From Plectrocnemia conspersa (lineage: Eukaryota; Arthropoda; Insecta; Trichoptera; Polycentropodidae): 64,000 bases of DNA. Of this stretch, positions 47,031 to 60,100 are shown piece after piece. Numbering within the stretch: position 1 is the first letter of the stretch; each line of letters begins with the position of its first letter. The notes under the pieces were generated by a model that worked only from the letters and a program-made list of their open reading frames with translations, made no database searches and was not told the DNA's origin. The stretch is taken from the NCBI GenBank assembly GCA_009617715.1, contig VTFK01000055.1, positions 620,001 to 684,000 of the forward strand, read 5' to 3'. Made by a program: the position numbers and the translations under genes.

Positions 47031-47849
47031 AAAAAAGAAGTGTTTCATTATTATTTCGCTAACATAATTTTCATTATACTAAAGAAATAAACAAAAAAAA
47101 TTTTAGCCACAAAAAAGGATTTAAAAGATTTTGTTAGTTAATTGATGGATAGCTCACCACACATTTCTTCTCAAGAGTTTGTAGAAATAAACACTCAAAG
47201 TTCACGTGGTTGCTGAGAGAGTATTAATTTCAGAAATTAAAAAATACATATAAAGCAAGGAAAATATTATAAATAAAACATAATTATATCAATAGTAGGG
47301 CTATAAGAAAATAATATCAAGAGCAACAAGCTAGTACTGCTCTGTGTACTTACGCGTACCGGTACCACCCCTCAGGGTGACTGACAAGTTCAGGGTAGAA
47401 ATTTAACATCACAATGCTTTTTTGAAGTTAAATTGACTAGATCCAGGACGACTGGTGACTTTTGCTCTACGCTCTCATAAATTTGCGCTTTACGCTCATA
47501 ATCTCGCGTTTTGAGCTTAATAAATAATATTATAGATAGTTAAACATATTTAATTAATTTAGAAGGAAGTTAATGGACTTGCTAAAAGCTCATAAATTGC
47601 ATTATTTATGTCCTTTCGATTTTTCTCGTCGGCATTATACATACAATTTCGTATCTGAGAGGATATCTAAACATTTAAGCACTTGTAAAAATACGTGAGA
47701 CCAGCTGAATAATGCGCTGGTCTTTATTTCCGGCGACAGGCACCAAACCATTGAAACAATATTCCAGAGAATTACACCATTGCTAATCTTACCGACATTT
47801 GAACCACCGTTATGATCTAGCAAGATGATTATTAGACAATAACTAAGTC

Positions 47850-48045
47850 TTTTGCCGGATGGATGATAATAGGTTCCAATTAGACAGTTTGAGTAAGCTG
47901 CAGTAGTATTTTATTGAGATATAGTTAATAGTTTAGTTTACATGTTATTTATGAAAGTGAACAGTGGACGAGGCACCACTGTCCTTGTCTATCCGTCGAA
48001 GTCCACCAAAAGAATGTGCTGCCGTCACGCCAGTGTTACTCAGCA
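47850..48045 (-). mobile_element. 190-bp LTR-like repeat, copy C
   Basis: Shares GGTTCCAATTAGACAGTTTG, GCAGTAGTATTTTATTGA, then CCACCAAAAGAATGTGCTGC and CACGCCAGTGTTACT with copies A and B. The pattern of small deletions resembles copy A. Confidence 0.6.
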
Positions 48046-49000
48046 GAGATATGCTGAGACGACACGGATTAAAGGATCGAAAAAGATACCCACTTTTTAG
48101 ATTCAGCTAAGCAGTCACCTGAATTTCAAGAGTTCGACTCGATCTTCAATATGACTTAAAATAATACGCGACGCAGTACTACGGCGAGAACAAATACACA
48201 CATATATACCAATAGTACAATATTGAAACTACCGTGGCTTAAAAAAATTATATAATCACAATATTTTTACTTTATTATTTTTAACTGCTTTTTTGTTAGT
48301 GTAATTATTTAATTAAATGATTGTAGTTTATTGTTATCTTATTAGTAATATTAATGTGAAACTTTTGACGTTTTTAGAAATAAGATAAAAAATATAAGGT
48401 TAGTACAAATTAAATATAAGCGTATAAATCAGGTGATTCTAGAAAAATTTAATTGAAAACTGAAAAACTAAAAACAGGCTGAGAGATGATTTAAACATAT
48501 AAATAAACACTAACACAAACATAATTAAGTAAAATCATTACCCGCTTTTTATACGACTAAAAAATAGTTAAATTATACATGATCTCATCATTTTTAAGAG
48601 AGCAGAGGTCAGTAGAATTGTTACAGTTTGTGAAAAAGAGGGCTTACATACTATGCTATTTTGTGACAGGAGGGAGGGGGTAACCAATTCACGAAAAATT
48701 ATGATATCATTATTGACAACCACCTTAACAAATTAATTTTATTTAATTAATTATATACCGATATAATTTTAAGCATTCGTTACTTTATTTAAGATGAGCA
48801 GACGTCCTCATTTAAGGAGGATTGTCCTCCTCAATTTTTTTGTTCTTTTTTGTTCTCTTTGAACAAAAATTTCTAAAACGTCATTTTATAAACGTCAAAA
48901 CGTCGCATAAAATTCGCGTCAGCTAGCCTTTGTCACTCTTTGCACTTATACGATGCTAACACAATGTTTTTTCGTTTAGATTTTGTTATGGCTATAACTT
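48046..49000. other. repeat-derived intergenic DNA
   Basis: 48655-48710 has GGAGGGAGGGGGTAACC in a phrase typical of decayed transposons, and 48820-48840 has a short GGAGGATTGTCCTCC hairpin. No gene is seen. Confidence 0.4.
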
Positions 49001-49191
49001 GGCGGCACTCTGGCAACACTGGCGTGACGGACTCTCTTGATTGGCAAACTATGGCGTGCTCGCACGCCGTTGCGGGCCCACGCTCCGTTATTTTGTAAGC
49101 ACCATGTAAACAACTTTATAATTCAATACAAATTTTACTGCAGCGGTTCAATCTGTGTCTAATTGCCACCCGTCCCTTCCTGTCGCCAAAG
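49001..49191 (+). mobile_element. 190-bp LTR-like repeat, copy D
   Basis: Inverted relative to copies A-C. It runs GGCGGCACTCTGGCAACAC ... GCGGGCCCACGCTCCG ... TTCAATACAAATTTTACTGC ... AATCTGTGTCTAATTGCCAC ... TGTCGCCAAAG. Compared with copy B the ends and the middle align over the whole length. Confidence 0.7.
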
Positions 49192-50331
49192 AACCTTAAA
49201 GCATATTTATTATCTTGATCTTTTATTTAGTATATTAAAATAATACTATATTGCCAACAGATCAATACAAAGCATTTCAAATAAAATGGGTAGATTAAAA
49301 TAATTGTTAAGAAGTATTACGTGGATCTTATAACTGCATTAGATGCTTTAGAAGTAATTGCAAATATCTAGAAACACATATCAAATGACGAATCAATACA
49401 GTATTAAACATTTATTATCAAGAGGAAGTAAAATAATCTGATTTTTATGAGTTTGTTGATAATTAACTCTTTACGCAACCAAGTTTCACTCTGCTTTTTA
49501 AAAATTAAATGGCAATTTATTAGTAAAATATTACAATGCTTCACGTTGCATAGTTAAATTTATCTTAAACCTAAAATACTCGCAGAATAGCGTCATTTTT
49601 CTCTTAATTAAACTTTAAATATAGTTGACTAATGCCTAAGGACAAAAATATTTCGATATGCACACGACTCCTTCTTACTGATTATGCCATCGCAGTAATT
49701 TTACCACTCACAAGTCACGAGTCATTATAAAATGCGTTACCGTAGTTATTGTTAACATTTTTAGAACAACCATATCATAATTTTATATTCTATGTATGTC
49801 TTATTTTGTAGATGTTGTTTAAAGTTACTTTATACGATCTAATCATTTTTAATAATATTATTAAAATAAAATGAGCTGTTTTTTCATGACATTGATGAGG
49901 AAAATTTAAAGTTCCGTTATTGCTACAATATTTGAAATGTCAAGTATTAATCAGATCTCAGAAAAATAGTCTCATGTTGTAGCACAACTTTAGCTAATGA
50001 AATTTTATTTTATTTTGGATATTAAAGCAGTCAAAACAAAACCAGCTACTTCATCACAGCAATGCTCATGTCTCAGATCAAGTGGGATATAACAGATTTA
50101 CAACTGTCAATTTCAATTTGATTTCGATAAAAGTTTGTTCGCTAGTTAGTTTGAACCGTTGTCTTGATCTAAACTGTAACCAGTTCAGGCAATTTTTTAA
50201 AAATCAAGTCGATTTTAAACCTTAACTGCTTCACCGCAACAATGCACCAGCTCACACAGTTTTATTATATTTTTTGGTAAATAATTTTATGTATGATAAA
50301 TAAAAGAAATGAATATAAAAAAAAGAAATGT
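49192..50331. other. AT-rich intergenic DNA downstream of Rbx1
   Basis: No gene or clear repeat is visible here. Confidence 0.5.
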
Positions 50332-50337
50332 TTTATT
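50332..50337 (-). terminator. poly(A) signal of Rbx1
   Basis: AATAAA on the minus strand, 83 bp after the Rbx1 stop. Confidence 0.5.
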
Positions 50338-50419
50338 ATTGTTGCATTAAGAATAATTTATAATATATATAAGCCAAATTTTGTAGATGAAGTGATATAA
50401 GTCGCAGATCGTTTTATGA

Positions 50420-51100
<681 letters not shown>

Positions 51101-51484
51101 CTTTCAACGGAGTGCTATTCGACCGGTGTCAAACAGAAAGCACTGGTGTTGCCAGTGTGAAAATTTGTAGTGTTTCCGCTATAAAAATATTGTAAATAAG
51201 ATATTTTATGGTTAAAAATATCGTTATATACTTAATTTATTAATATTGTGATACATAATATAATACAAATATAAAAAGATATATATTATTGTAATATTTT
51301 TACATAAATGGGGCAATCTTGAACAAACTAAAAAATTAACTCTTCAAAGACGAGAATATTATTTCGACAATAAATTCATGTTTTAAATCACTTTTATCAG
51401 CAAATTAGCATTAAAATCATAAACAATATTTTAAAGCCCCCTATAAAGCCAGTAACGTCATTTCAGCATTTTCTATGGAAAGGG
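51101..51484. promoter_or_regulatory. upstream region of Rbx1
   Basis: Immediately before the ATG the minus strand reads TCCGTTGAAAG. The region is AT-rich and no TATA box or other element is clear. Confidence 0.3.
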
Positions 51485-51521
51485 GAATCCTAATGAAATT
51501 ACGTTGATTTCATTAGGATTC
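51485..51521. repeat. 15-bp perfect hairpin, 7-nt loop
   Basis: Arms GAATCCTAATGAAAT and ATTTCATTAGGATTC are exact reverse complements around TACGTTG. It sits in a repeat-like patch (51440-51605) with a GGGGGCAAATG phrase related to the C-run repeats at 9.4-9.9 kb. Confidence 0.9.
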
Positions 51522-51605
51522 ATTTTATTGAATAGCATGAATTTTTATAGCCATATTCAATGGGGGCAAATGTCCTCACCTGCCTCCCCCAAATAACGTC
51601 CCTGC

Positions 51606-52397
51606 ATAAAATATTCATGCTAAAAACACACTAAAACACACAAAAGGTCACGTTATTCCTCACAAAGGACATCTGATAAAATATAAAAAAATATACTTTT
51701 TGGTTTTAAAGAAATTATTTTTTTAAACGTTAACTTAGTGCTATTATCGACTTTATTTTTCTATTTTATGTTCAAAAGTTTTCATTTTTAATAAAACTAC
51801 AGATGATATGGGCCAGAATTTTAGCATTTTTTTGCACATAGAGTACTAGTGTAGCTATAGTAATAATGAAACAATTTTTTTAAGCAAATTATTATTGAAT
51901 GGTATGAATTTCTTGGTAGGAAATTTAGAAGTATGATGAATAGGGTGGCACATTTTTCACTCTCTCCGGGCTTCATTGAAAAGTAAGTTCATGACGTTGA
52001 ACTAGGTCGCATGAGACTTTGGTGGCTATCGAGCGACGCAAACGAAAACCGTTTTGCTGGTTCACAGCAACACAGACATTGATTACGGATATACTTTTGA
52101 ATTATATGAACTGTATTAAACAACATAACAGATGCCGAAGAAAGGATTAGGGACATAGTGTAAAGATACTTTTGCATATTTATGTTGACATAAGTTTTTC
52201 ATGGTCAACATATATTACTCCAAACAGTTGCAGGATATGTTCAATTAAAGCTAAACAGCGTGTTTTGAAAAAACCCAAATATTTTTCAATATTTAACTAA
52301 TGTTTCACTGTTAGAAGAATGTGAAAATATATGAACATTGAAGAAATTGAAATAATTATTTTTCCTAACAATTTTTTATCAAGTAAATTTTTCTTCT
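51606..52397. other. AT-rich intergenic DNA
   Basis: No gene seen; the small minus-strand frame at 51989-52177 has no recognisable motif. Confidence 0.45.
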
Positions 52398-52438
52398 CTT
52401 TCAGATTACGATAACTAAACTTTGTCGTAATCTGAAAG
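52398..52438. repeat. 14-bp perfect hairpin, 13-nt loop
   Basis: Arms CTTTCAGATTACGA and TCGTAATCTGAAAG are exact reverse complements. They may be the ends of a very short foldback element. Confidence 0.88.
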
Positions 52439-54189
52439 GGGCGTTGGTGTTGTCATTACTTTTCAATCAAATTATGATTATTATTAATTTTTTTATGTGA
52501 TCTGATAAAATTTCTACTGTTATACTCTCATTGAGTCCAAATTAAAAACTTTTGTTTAAACGAGTTCTTCAGAAGTTATCTTGTTCATTCCTGATTTTTG
52601 TTTTGCGAATCATAGCTCTGCGCAAAGAAGCTATATTCTTATGTTGATTATCGTTCCATTACCATCTCGATAAACGTTTGTTTGTCGTTTTGGTTGGCGT
52701 TGATTAAAAGTGTGTGTTTGTGACGTGATCGGATGCGAGTGTTTAGCGGATATGAGGATTTGCGATGTCCTGCAACGCTAAGTCTCGATGGCCCTTCAAA
52801 CGGTCGACGGCAATGTGAGCAAATCAACATATTAATTAGCACATGCTCAAGGGGATTTCGAGTGATTCCGACATAATCCTCTGCGGCACAGCGTTGCGTC
52901 GCAAATTGAAAATGCAATTATTATGTTGGATGATGCAGATGTGGGAACTTATTTATGTTTTAAATCACTGTTCATTAGATACTCCACAGACATTTAAATC
53001 ACTTCAATAAAACTGTAACTAAATAAAAACTTGAATTAAATTGTAAATAGTTATAATTTATATATTAGTTTATAATTGTATTATTGTTTTAATATACATT
53101 AAATGCTCGGGCTCGAATTCAATATATTCTAAGCCGAGCTTGATATCAGCGGAGCTCACACGGAATCGACACAGACAACCCACTACGAGCCTATATCTTC
53201 ACGCTGACAGCAATAAAGTTTTAAAAAATGCAGTATTTTCAATTTGATTATCCACTTTTCACATTAACTGTTGTAACGTAAACATAACTTATATTTTTTG
53301 TAATTTAATATTTAATAAGCGCTTTGGTATTGAACAAGGTAACCATTCAGCATTTTATAATCTCACAGATAATAAATCACACTTATCTGATGACAGAACA
53401 GATAGATCCCACTTATCTGATGAACATTAACTGATTTTATAAGTGTCATTTCAGGTTTGTCATTCAACTTCACTAGTCATTTTTTGCAATGTGGTAAGTT
53501 AGGAACTATAATTAAAATAAGTTTATAAACTTTATAGAATATAGAATTTAATTCGCAAATGTCAACATGTGTCGTAATGAAATTTGTGCTTTTTTACCAA
53601 AAAAAATATGTAACAAATATGAATGATTTGCTAATTTACTCTCAAAACATTTAAGTAGTTCTCCCGGTGGGACTTGCGCACATTGAGAAACACTACCCTA
53701 GTAAAAGCTCATTCAATTTTTACCATTCAAAACCAAGGTTCACAGCAATAAGATTTAAAGTTGTCAATATTGTAAATGTATTTTGTGTTATAAAAAGATA
53801 CTGTATTTTGATTTCATTAATCTTTGCTTTTCTTTTATAAAAAAAACGAAAAATTGAGTGAGTGGGAGTGGGAGTAAGAGTGACTTAACCAAGCAACTTC
53901 TATGCTTACGTATGTATAAATTGAAATAAGACTCGTAAGCCAATAATGATTGCATTATTATTTTCACTTACATTGTATTATTTATCCATTCGATTTTCTT
54001 CGGTCAAAAGAAAAAAATAAAATAAATGGAAAGCGTCGTCCCAGAGCAATAGACTTAATGAGAGCGAATGAAGTTTTAGCGTCGCACAAAGGACAATGGA
54101 GTGACGATACGCGGCGGACACAGAGGGAAAAAGAGAGGACGTAGCAGGATTATCCGCCACTACAAAAACCCTGTGGTCCTTCAGCTTTT
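52439..54189. other. intergenic DNA, GC-richer patches, no gene
   Basis: 52640-52920 is less AT-rich with an 89-codon minus-strand frame lacking an ATG or family match. 53105-53215 has a GCTCGAATTCAA...CCGAGCTTGATATC patch. 53860-54160 has short frames on both strands. None is supported as a gene. Confidence 0.4.
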
Positions 54190-54279
54190 ATTCGGGTATG
54201 GTGTCCACCGATCCATGAACCACCCCATATTATAGATGTATAGTGGACGGATCGGTGCTCTTTTGACTATTACCCGAAT
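54190..54279. repeat. 90-bp foldback with two paired stems
   Basis: Outer arms ATTCGGGTA/TACCCGAAT (9 bp, 54190-54198 and 54271-54279) and inner arms CACCGATCC/GGATCGGTG (9 bp, 54206-54214 and 54249-54257) are both perfect. The spacing is similar on each side, so one cruciform or RNA stem could form. It is GC-richer than the flanks; it may be a MITE relic or a structured RNA. Confidence 0.8.
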
Positions 54280-54943
54280 GTTCTTACTTTGTTCCGGACT
54301 ACTTTGAGCTCTCATTATTAACATGCGAGCGGCCAGGCTTTGATGAAATTTTCATCGTCAGGTGGGCATCAGGCGACGGATGGCTGCTTATGGGGGTGGA
54401 AACCGATTGTGGCTTGCGCCTGTGATTATTTGCTCGGATCATCGGCGCACGTGGTGTCGTCGGATGTCGCGCAGTAGCTGCGGTAACGGTGCTTCCAACT
54501 GTGGGGATGTAGGGGGAGAAATAATAACGTGCTCAAGCTTGGTTACATAATATATACTTTTATTTGATGATTAGCATAAATAAAAATATTTGTGAACTGA
54601 ACGAGATGAGTGTTTATTAAAATATAATATTATATACGAGGTGTAAACAAGTGGTTCTTCATCTGCAGAAAAATAAAAAGTTTCCAAGAATTATGACTCT
54701 GGTGAATACTGCAGCATTAAGACAGTATATTTTATGGGCAAAAATTAATAAATTATTAGTTCAGTGTTGATGCGTTATCACGGTGCAAAATACAAAATTA
54801 ATTTGATCACTTCTTATTGCCTAACGCAAACGGCTTAAAACTGCAAAGTAATACTCATCATAGTGGACCGTAGTGGACTATACAATTATAGGCGTGTAAA
54901 AAGTAAAAAGAACCTTGACGATCACTTGAACTTGAAGTGCTTT
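54280..54943. other. intergenic DNA, no gene
   Basis: 54340-54540 is locally GC-rich, with a 62-codon plus-strand frame that starts at an ATG but resembles no known protein. Confidence 0.4.
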
Positions 54944-55105
54944 TTTTTTTTTTTTTCGCGCATAAAAATACCTTTATTTAGACCACGGGTTGCCAAAAAA
55001 TACCTTTATTTTTAGTCTTAGCGGACCACGGGTTGCCAAACATTTTTTTATATTTTTTGAAAACTTTCCAGAAACGACAAATATTTTAGTCTTAGCGGAC
55101 CACGT
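54944..55105 (+). repeat. short direct repeats after a T-run
   Basis: AAAATACCTTTATTT followed by GACCACGGGTTGCC occurs twice back to back (54965-54994 and 54996-55037), and TTAGTCTTAGCGGACCACG occurs twice (about 55012-55030 and 55086-55104). A run of about 17 T precedes the array. Confidence 0.75.
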
Positions 55106-55734
55106 CACTTTCTATCGGCAAAATTTATTGCAAATGGGATTTTATGCAGCGTTCCGTTGTTGAACTATAAAATGTTAACTATAATATTTACTAAGCACTG
55201 CCATATTGTCGCTTCATTCTATCGGAAAATTTGTATTGTAATTAAATCAACCGTATATTAAAGACTACTTTTCACAACAAACGTTGTTAGCGGAGTCCTT
55301 TGATATCGCTAAAAGCATAACCATTATATATTGGTGGCCAACTGAATACCTTCATTCATATACTTTATTATAAATTATCGAATTGGTTAGCTATTAAATA
55401 ATTTAATTGAATACTCGGTTTATAAATTAAGGTAAAGTACATAAATTAATATATATTTAACTTATAGATACTTATTAAAAATTAAAAAAATATTATTAGA
55501 AGAGCTTTTTGTGTGAGTGAAAAACGCGTGGTAAAGTGCAGAAACCGCTCACAAATTAATGAATAATTTTAGTATGGGTATTGTTAAGGAACGTACGATG
55601 CAATTGTGGTTTCAAAAATATAGCCTTGAAGGTGAATATCGTCATAATAGTGACCATCAGAAGATGTCAGTTCAATTAGTACCACGCATAACTTTGTAAG
55701 CTTGCAAGGAAAGTTACGGGTTAATGAATGACGT
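55106..55734. other. AT-rich intergenic DNA
   Basis: No gene or clear repeat is visible. Confidence 0.45.
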
Positions 55735-56275
55735 CGTAACAAAAGGAAGCATGACAAAAAAACCCAGACAAAATAGCGCAAGATGAAACGGCGCAACGAC
55801 AAAACAGCGCAACGCATATTGTATATAAAAAAAAAATTTGAGCACCAAAATATAAAAATAAATATTAAAAATTGGAATAATATATAGAAAAAATTTCAAT
55901 AAAACGCTATGAACACTAAAAATAAAAATATTTTTTTAATTTTTAAATTTAAATTTTGTTGTTAATTAATTAGCTAAAACCTATTTTATTGAAAAAATAT
56001 GTTTTTTATTCACACTGCTTCTTAATTAATTAGAATTAAAAAATTAAAAGTAATTAAATCGCCAAAATCAAAAATAATATCAAAGGAATAGAAAATATTA
56101 AAATACAAAAATTGAAAATAAATTTTTTATTTTATTAATAATGTGTTCGATTCAATATTTCAGTTTTTAATATTATTTATTTTAGTGTTTTTATTTTTAA
56201 TAGATGCATTGCGCTGTTTTGTTGCTGCACCTTTTTGTCTGCACTTTTTTGTCCTGCGCCTTTTAACTGAGACAC
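55735..56275. mobile_element. foldback MITE with sub-repeated inverted ends
   Basis: The left 75 bp (AACGACAAAACAGCGCAACG and flanking ACAAAA/GCGCAA repeats) is the inverted counterpart of the right 75 bp (GCATTGCGCTGTTTTGTTGC and TTTTTGTCTGCAC repeats). The 390-bp centre is extremely AT-rich and non-coding. The ends carry internal units of about 15 bp based on ACAAAAnnGCGCA. No target duplication could be fixed. Confidence 0.75.
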
Positions 56276-56379
56276 TTTTTAAATTGCTTAGAAATTAAAA
56301 ATGGGTACCACACAAATGAAAAAAAAAAAAAAAATCACTGTTACGATTTTTTTGCACTTTATAATATAATACAGGGTTA

Positions 56380-56745
56380 TCCAATTCAAGTTTCATATAT
56401 TGGCAGCACTGTAAATCAGACAGCTGTCAATAATCACGCGTGTTCAAAGTGTCAAATGTTAGTTTGCATCAACACATTTATGAGATGGATCGCTTAATCA
56501 CTGTTCAGTGCAATAAAAGTGTTCAATTGTTCTACAGAAATAACAATTATGTATCGAATGCTACGGAAATGTTGTAATAAATTTCATCGTCCTACTGAGC
56601 AAACAATTTGCAATGCAGTGAAAAAATTGTAGGGGCTGGAAGCGTTGGAGATAGGGTGAAGCCTGTGCATCATCGTAGCACCGAGAATATTGTAAATGAA
56701 AGCCGAAGACACGGAATTGTGAACTCGTCAGCGTCCGAAAATATA
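56380..56745 (+). pseudogene. HTH (DUF4817-like) transposase N-terminus relic
   Basis: Broken frames give KSVQLFYRNNNYVSNATEM, then KFHRPTEQTICNAVKKL, then GAGSVGDRVKPVHHRSTENI. This is the paired helix-turn-helix start (RP...TI...VKKF...GSV.DR...) of insect mariner-like transposases of the DUF4817 type. A stop after VKKL and loss of the catalytic domain show that it is a fragment. Confidence 0.75.
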
Positions 56746-57073
56746 TTCATCACTCACTTTACATCATATAGTATTCTATATTTATCTTACGATCTGATCA
56801 CAATTTATTTTATCACACTATAATTTAGATTACTTTATATACCTTTAAAAACTATTAATTTAAAGCAACGTATTTTCAAAAGTACGGCAGGTAATGCACT
56901 TAAACTGTATAATAATTATGCAAAATATATGGATTTCAAGTTATGTCACTTTTGATGAGGGTTTGCTATATCGTGATATGAGCTAGCGATGTGCTTATCG
57001 TATTATTATATTTATATATGTATATACCTACATATAATATTTTTTTATACATAAAAAACACTATATTAATAAT

Positions 57074-57079
57074 TTTATT
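57074..57079 (-). terminator. poly(A) signal of otopetrin
   Basis: AATAAA on the minus strand, 66 bp after the stop codon. Confidence 0.5.
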
Positions 57080-57144
57080 AATGACTTTCTCAATACATGA
57101 TCATTACTTAAAATCATATGTCTTATAAAATAATAGGATAGTCT

Positions 57145-60100
57145 TTAATGATACTCTGGTTTTAGCTTATATGCATTCTTCCAGATCTCAAACAAACATA
57201 TAGACGAGTGAAACCTATAGAATATCACCATAGGCATGGACACGTGAGTGATGATAGTCCAGGGCCATATACCGAAGAAACTTAGATGAGTCGGTGTGAA
57301 TTCGGCCTTGCCCTTCTCCAAAGTGTTGGCGATCCACAAAGCAATGTTTGCGACCAAAAGGAAGGTCACGGCTTGACGACCTGGTCTTTTCCGGATCTGC
57401 GCCTTGGACTTGGACCTTCGCCACCAGGCGCTAAGAATGAACATGGTTTGGATGGCCGTCTAAAACGAGAATTGTACTAATTTGATTTGAAGACAAAGGG
57501 CCGCTTAGAATGTATTAGAACAACGATTTACCTGCACAATTGAGAATACTTCCGATAAGAGTCCGACGACACCAGATCCTTCCGGATCTTTAAGAGTGAA
57601 AAAGCTACCAATGATACTGAACATGCAATAGATGAACACTCCACTCTGAGCCATTACTAGTAAAGAAGTATCTAGACATAATGAAGTAGGATTGATTCCG
57701 TTCTTTCTGAAAAAACTTGAGGTTTCGCATCTGCACCATAGCTACTACAGTAGCGAGTAAAGTCAATATGTACAAGAGCATCTCGCAAATGTTGATCTCG
57801 TAGATAGCTATCTAAAATAATTCATGCATGATTTATAAGAACTCAAATATTTATTAAGTATTAAGAGCCTTACCTTATAAAATAAACGATCTTTGTAAAG
57901 GACAAAGAACATGATCAACGAGATTATTGTCATGACTATGATTAGTATGCCACAAAATAGTCCTCGATGAGCATTTGCGCAGTCCACAGAGAAATAATGA
58001 GCAGATCTTGGATATCGATTAGCTGCAAAGACTATTAAAATAAAAGTTAAAAATAGTATTTATTGAACAGGGTGTATAATAATTAATCATAATTGATTGG
58101 TCTGTCATTTGTGTAATGTATTTTATGTATTGTAATATTTTGATGTCGGTTCAAATTTATCATCAATACAAATTTGCGTTTGGAGCTGTCACCAATAATT
58201 GCACATCATGTTATACGAGTGTATAGATTATGCATATAAGAGGCGTTCAATAGTTTTCTGTCCAATATTAAAAATAAATAAATATAATTGAGTTAATTGT
58301 AGTAGAATTGTTTGAATATATTAACATTTCTACAACAATTTGATAAGATCCACATCCCTTTAGATTTGTATCTTTCCAATGATAAGTACTATTTTAATAT
58401 TCTGGAATTCCATATTATTGATCAAAGCATTATTAATGCCTTTTTCTCGATTAAGAATTTTTTTTTAATTTAGAAAACATATTTATTTTGTGCATAACTA
58501 TCCGCGGTATTTACTTTATATTCTTTATATGTTTACAGTTTTTATAACAGACTTATGAATTATCTAAAGGAGAACATAACTCAATCTAGACTAGTCTTTG
58601 AATAATGAAATTTAACAAGGCGTAAATTTTTTTTCAGCATATTCTATTAAAAAAATAAATGTTTACAAACGTTTACGTATACTTTGACGTTTAACGTCAT
58701 TGATGTATATCTGATTATAGAAAAAATAAAGTATTTCTTGGTCTTCAAATTGCACGTAAGTTGAAAATCTGTTAACAATAAGGTATTTTTTTGTGCTGCT
58801 ACGTCTTGGAAATTACTTCGTTTAGTGCATAATGCTTCTTTAAAAGTACATTTGTTTAAATATTTTTTTTTTTTGTATTATTGATGCATGAGCAACGTAA
58901 TAAAAATACACTTAATCTAGCTTTGTTAATTAATGTTTTTCGATAAGTTTTTAATAGTTGCCGGTATTTCTACTTGATTTAATAGAAGGTACAGTTATTG
59001 ATTATTCTTAAATTGCATGTGTGTTGAACGATTAAAAAAAAAATTTACTTGTATCTAAATTTATATGTGTATATAATTGTATTTTTAATATTGTATTTAA
59101 TAGTATAAATAATACTTACATTGCGAAATAGTTTGGCCACTCTTTTCGTACATCATCGATAAGTTTCTAGATTTGCTGCATTCTGTGGCTATGCTAGGCT
59201 TATGACTTTTTTCCAATCGCTCGTTCTTCTTCGATACTTTGATCTGAGACAGTTAAACATATTTAAAATCTCAACAAAAAGTATATAGTATATAATTTGA
59301 TATAAAAAGTGAGAGCCAACCAACGTTTTTCCACATTTCAAAGAGGATGACGGCACAAATCAGGGAATACTCGACCGTGCACGGGAACAAGAACGGGGAT
59401 ACGTTTTGCACTAAGGATCCCATTATATTGGTCCTCCTGCATTCGAATATGTCCCCATGGGACGCGTGAGTCCTGGCTATGCTCTCGGTAATGTTGGACA
59501 AGGACGAGTTCGGCTTGTGCTGGTCTACAATATCGGTTTTACGTTTGTTAGAGAATTATATGTATTGCCTTTTAGTATTGTTGTTTGCTCGAGATAAACT
59601 TGGTTTATATTAAATTAGTTTTGATACAAAATAAAAATAATTTAAATCAGTATTTGTGTATATTATTATTATATATTGTTATTATTGATAATCAATTTTT
59701 TCTCGGTTTTTACTGATATTTTTTTTGTTTAACAAATAAGTGCAAAAAACAGTGCCAATAAAATTGTATTATATTAATAATTATTTTAATTTTTCACTAA
59801 TTACATTCATAATCGTTAAACTTTTTGAATTTTCTAAAATATGCTGTGAGATTTACTGATCAGTGAGTGCGTCAAAAGGAAAACGTTTAATTTATTATTA
59901 CATACTTTTTAATCAGGAATGTTAAGATCTGTATCAGCAATTTTTTGAACAGATTTGCATCTAAATTAAATAACTAAAAATAAATTAACCGCGATAAAAT
60001 TATTAAATTGACTCAAATAAAATCTTTGTGTCTTGAAACAACAATAAAAAATATTACGTGAACTTCAAAAAATTTGTGACGAACACCTGTTTTTAAGATA

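Noticed and set aside
52648..52917. 89-codon minus-strand frame
   Set aside because: No ATG start, no family similarity and no coding signal beyond being open.
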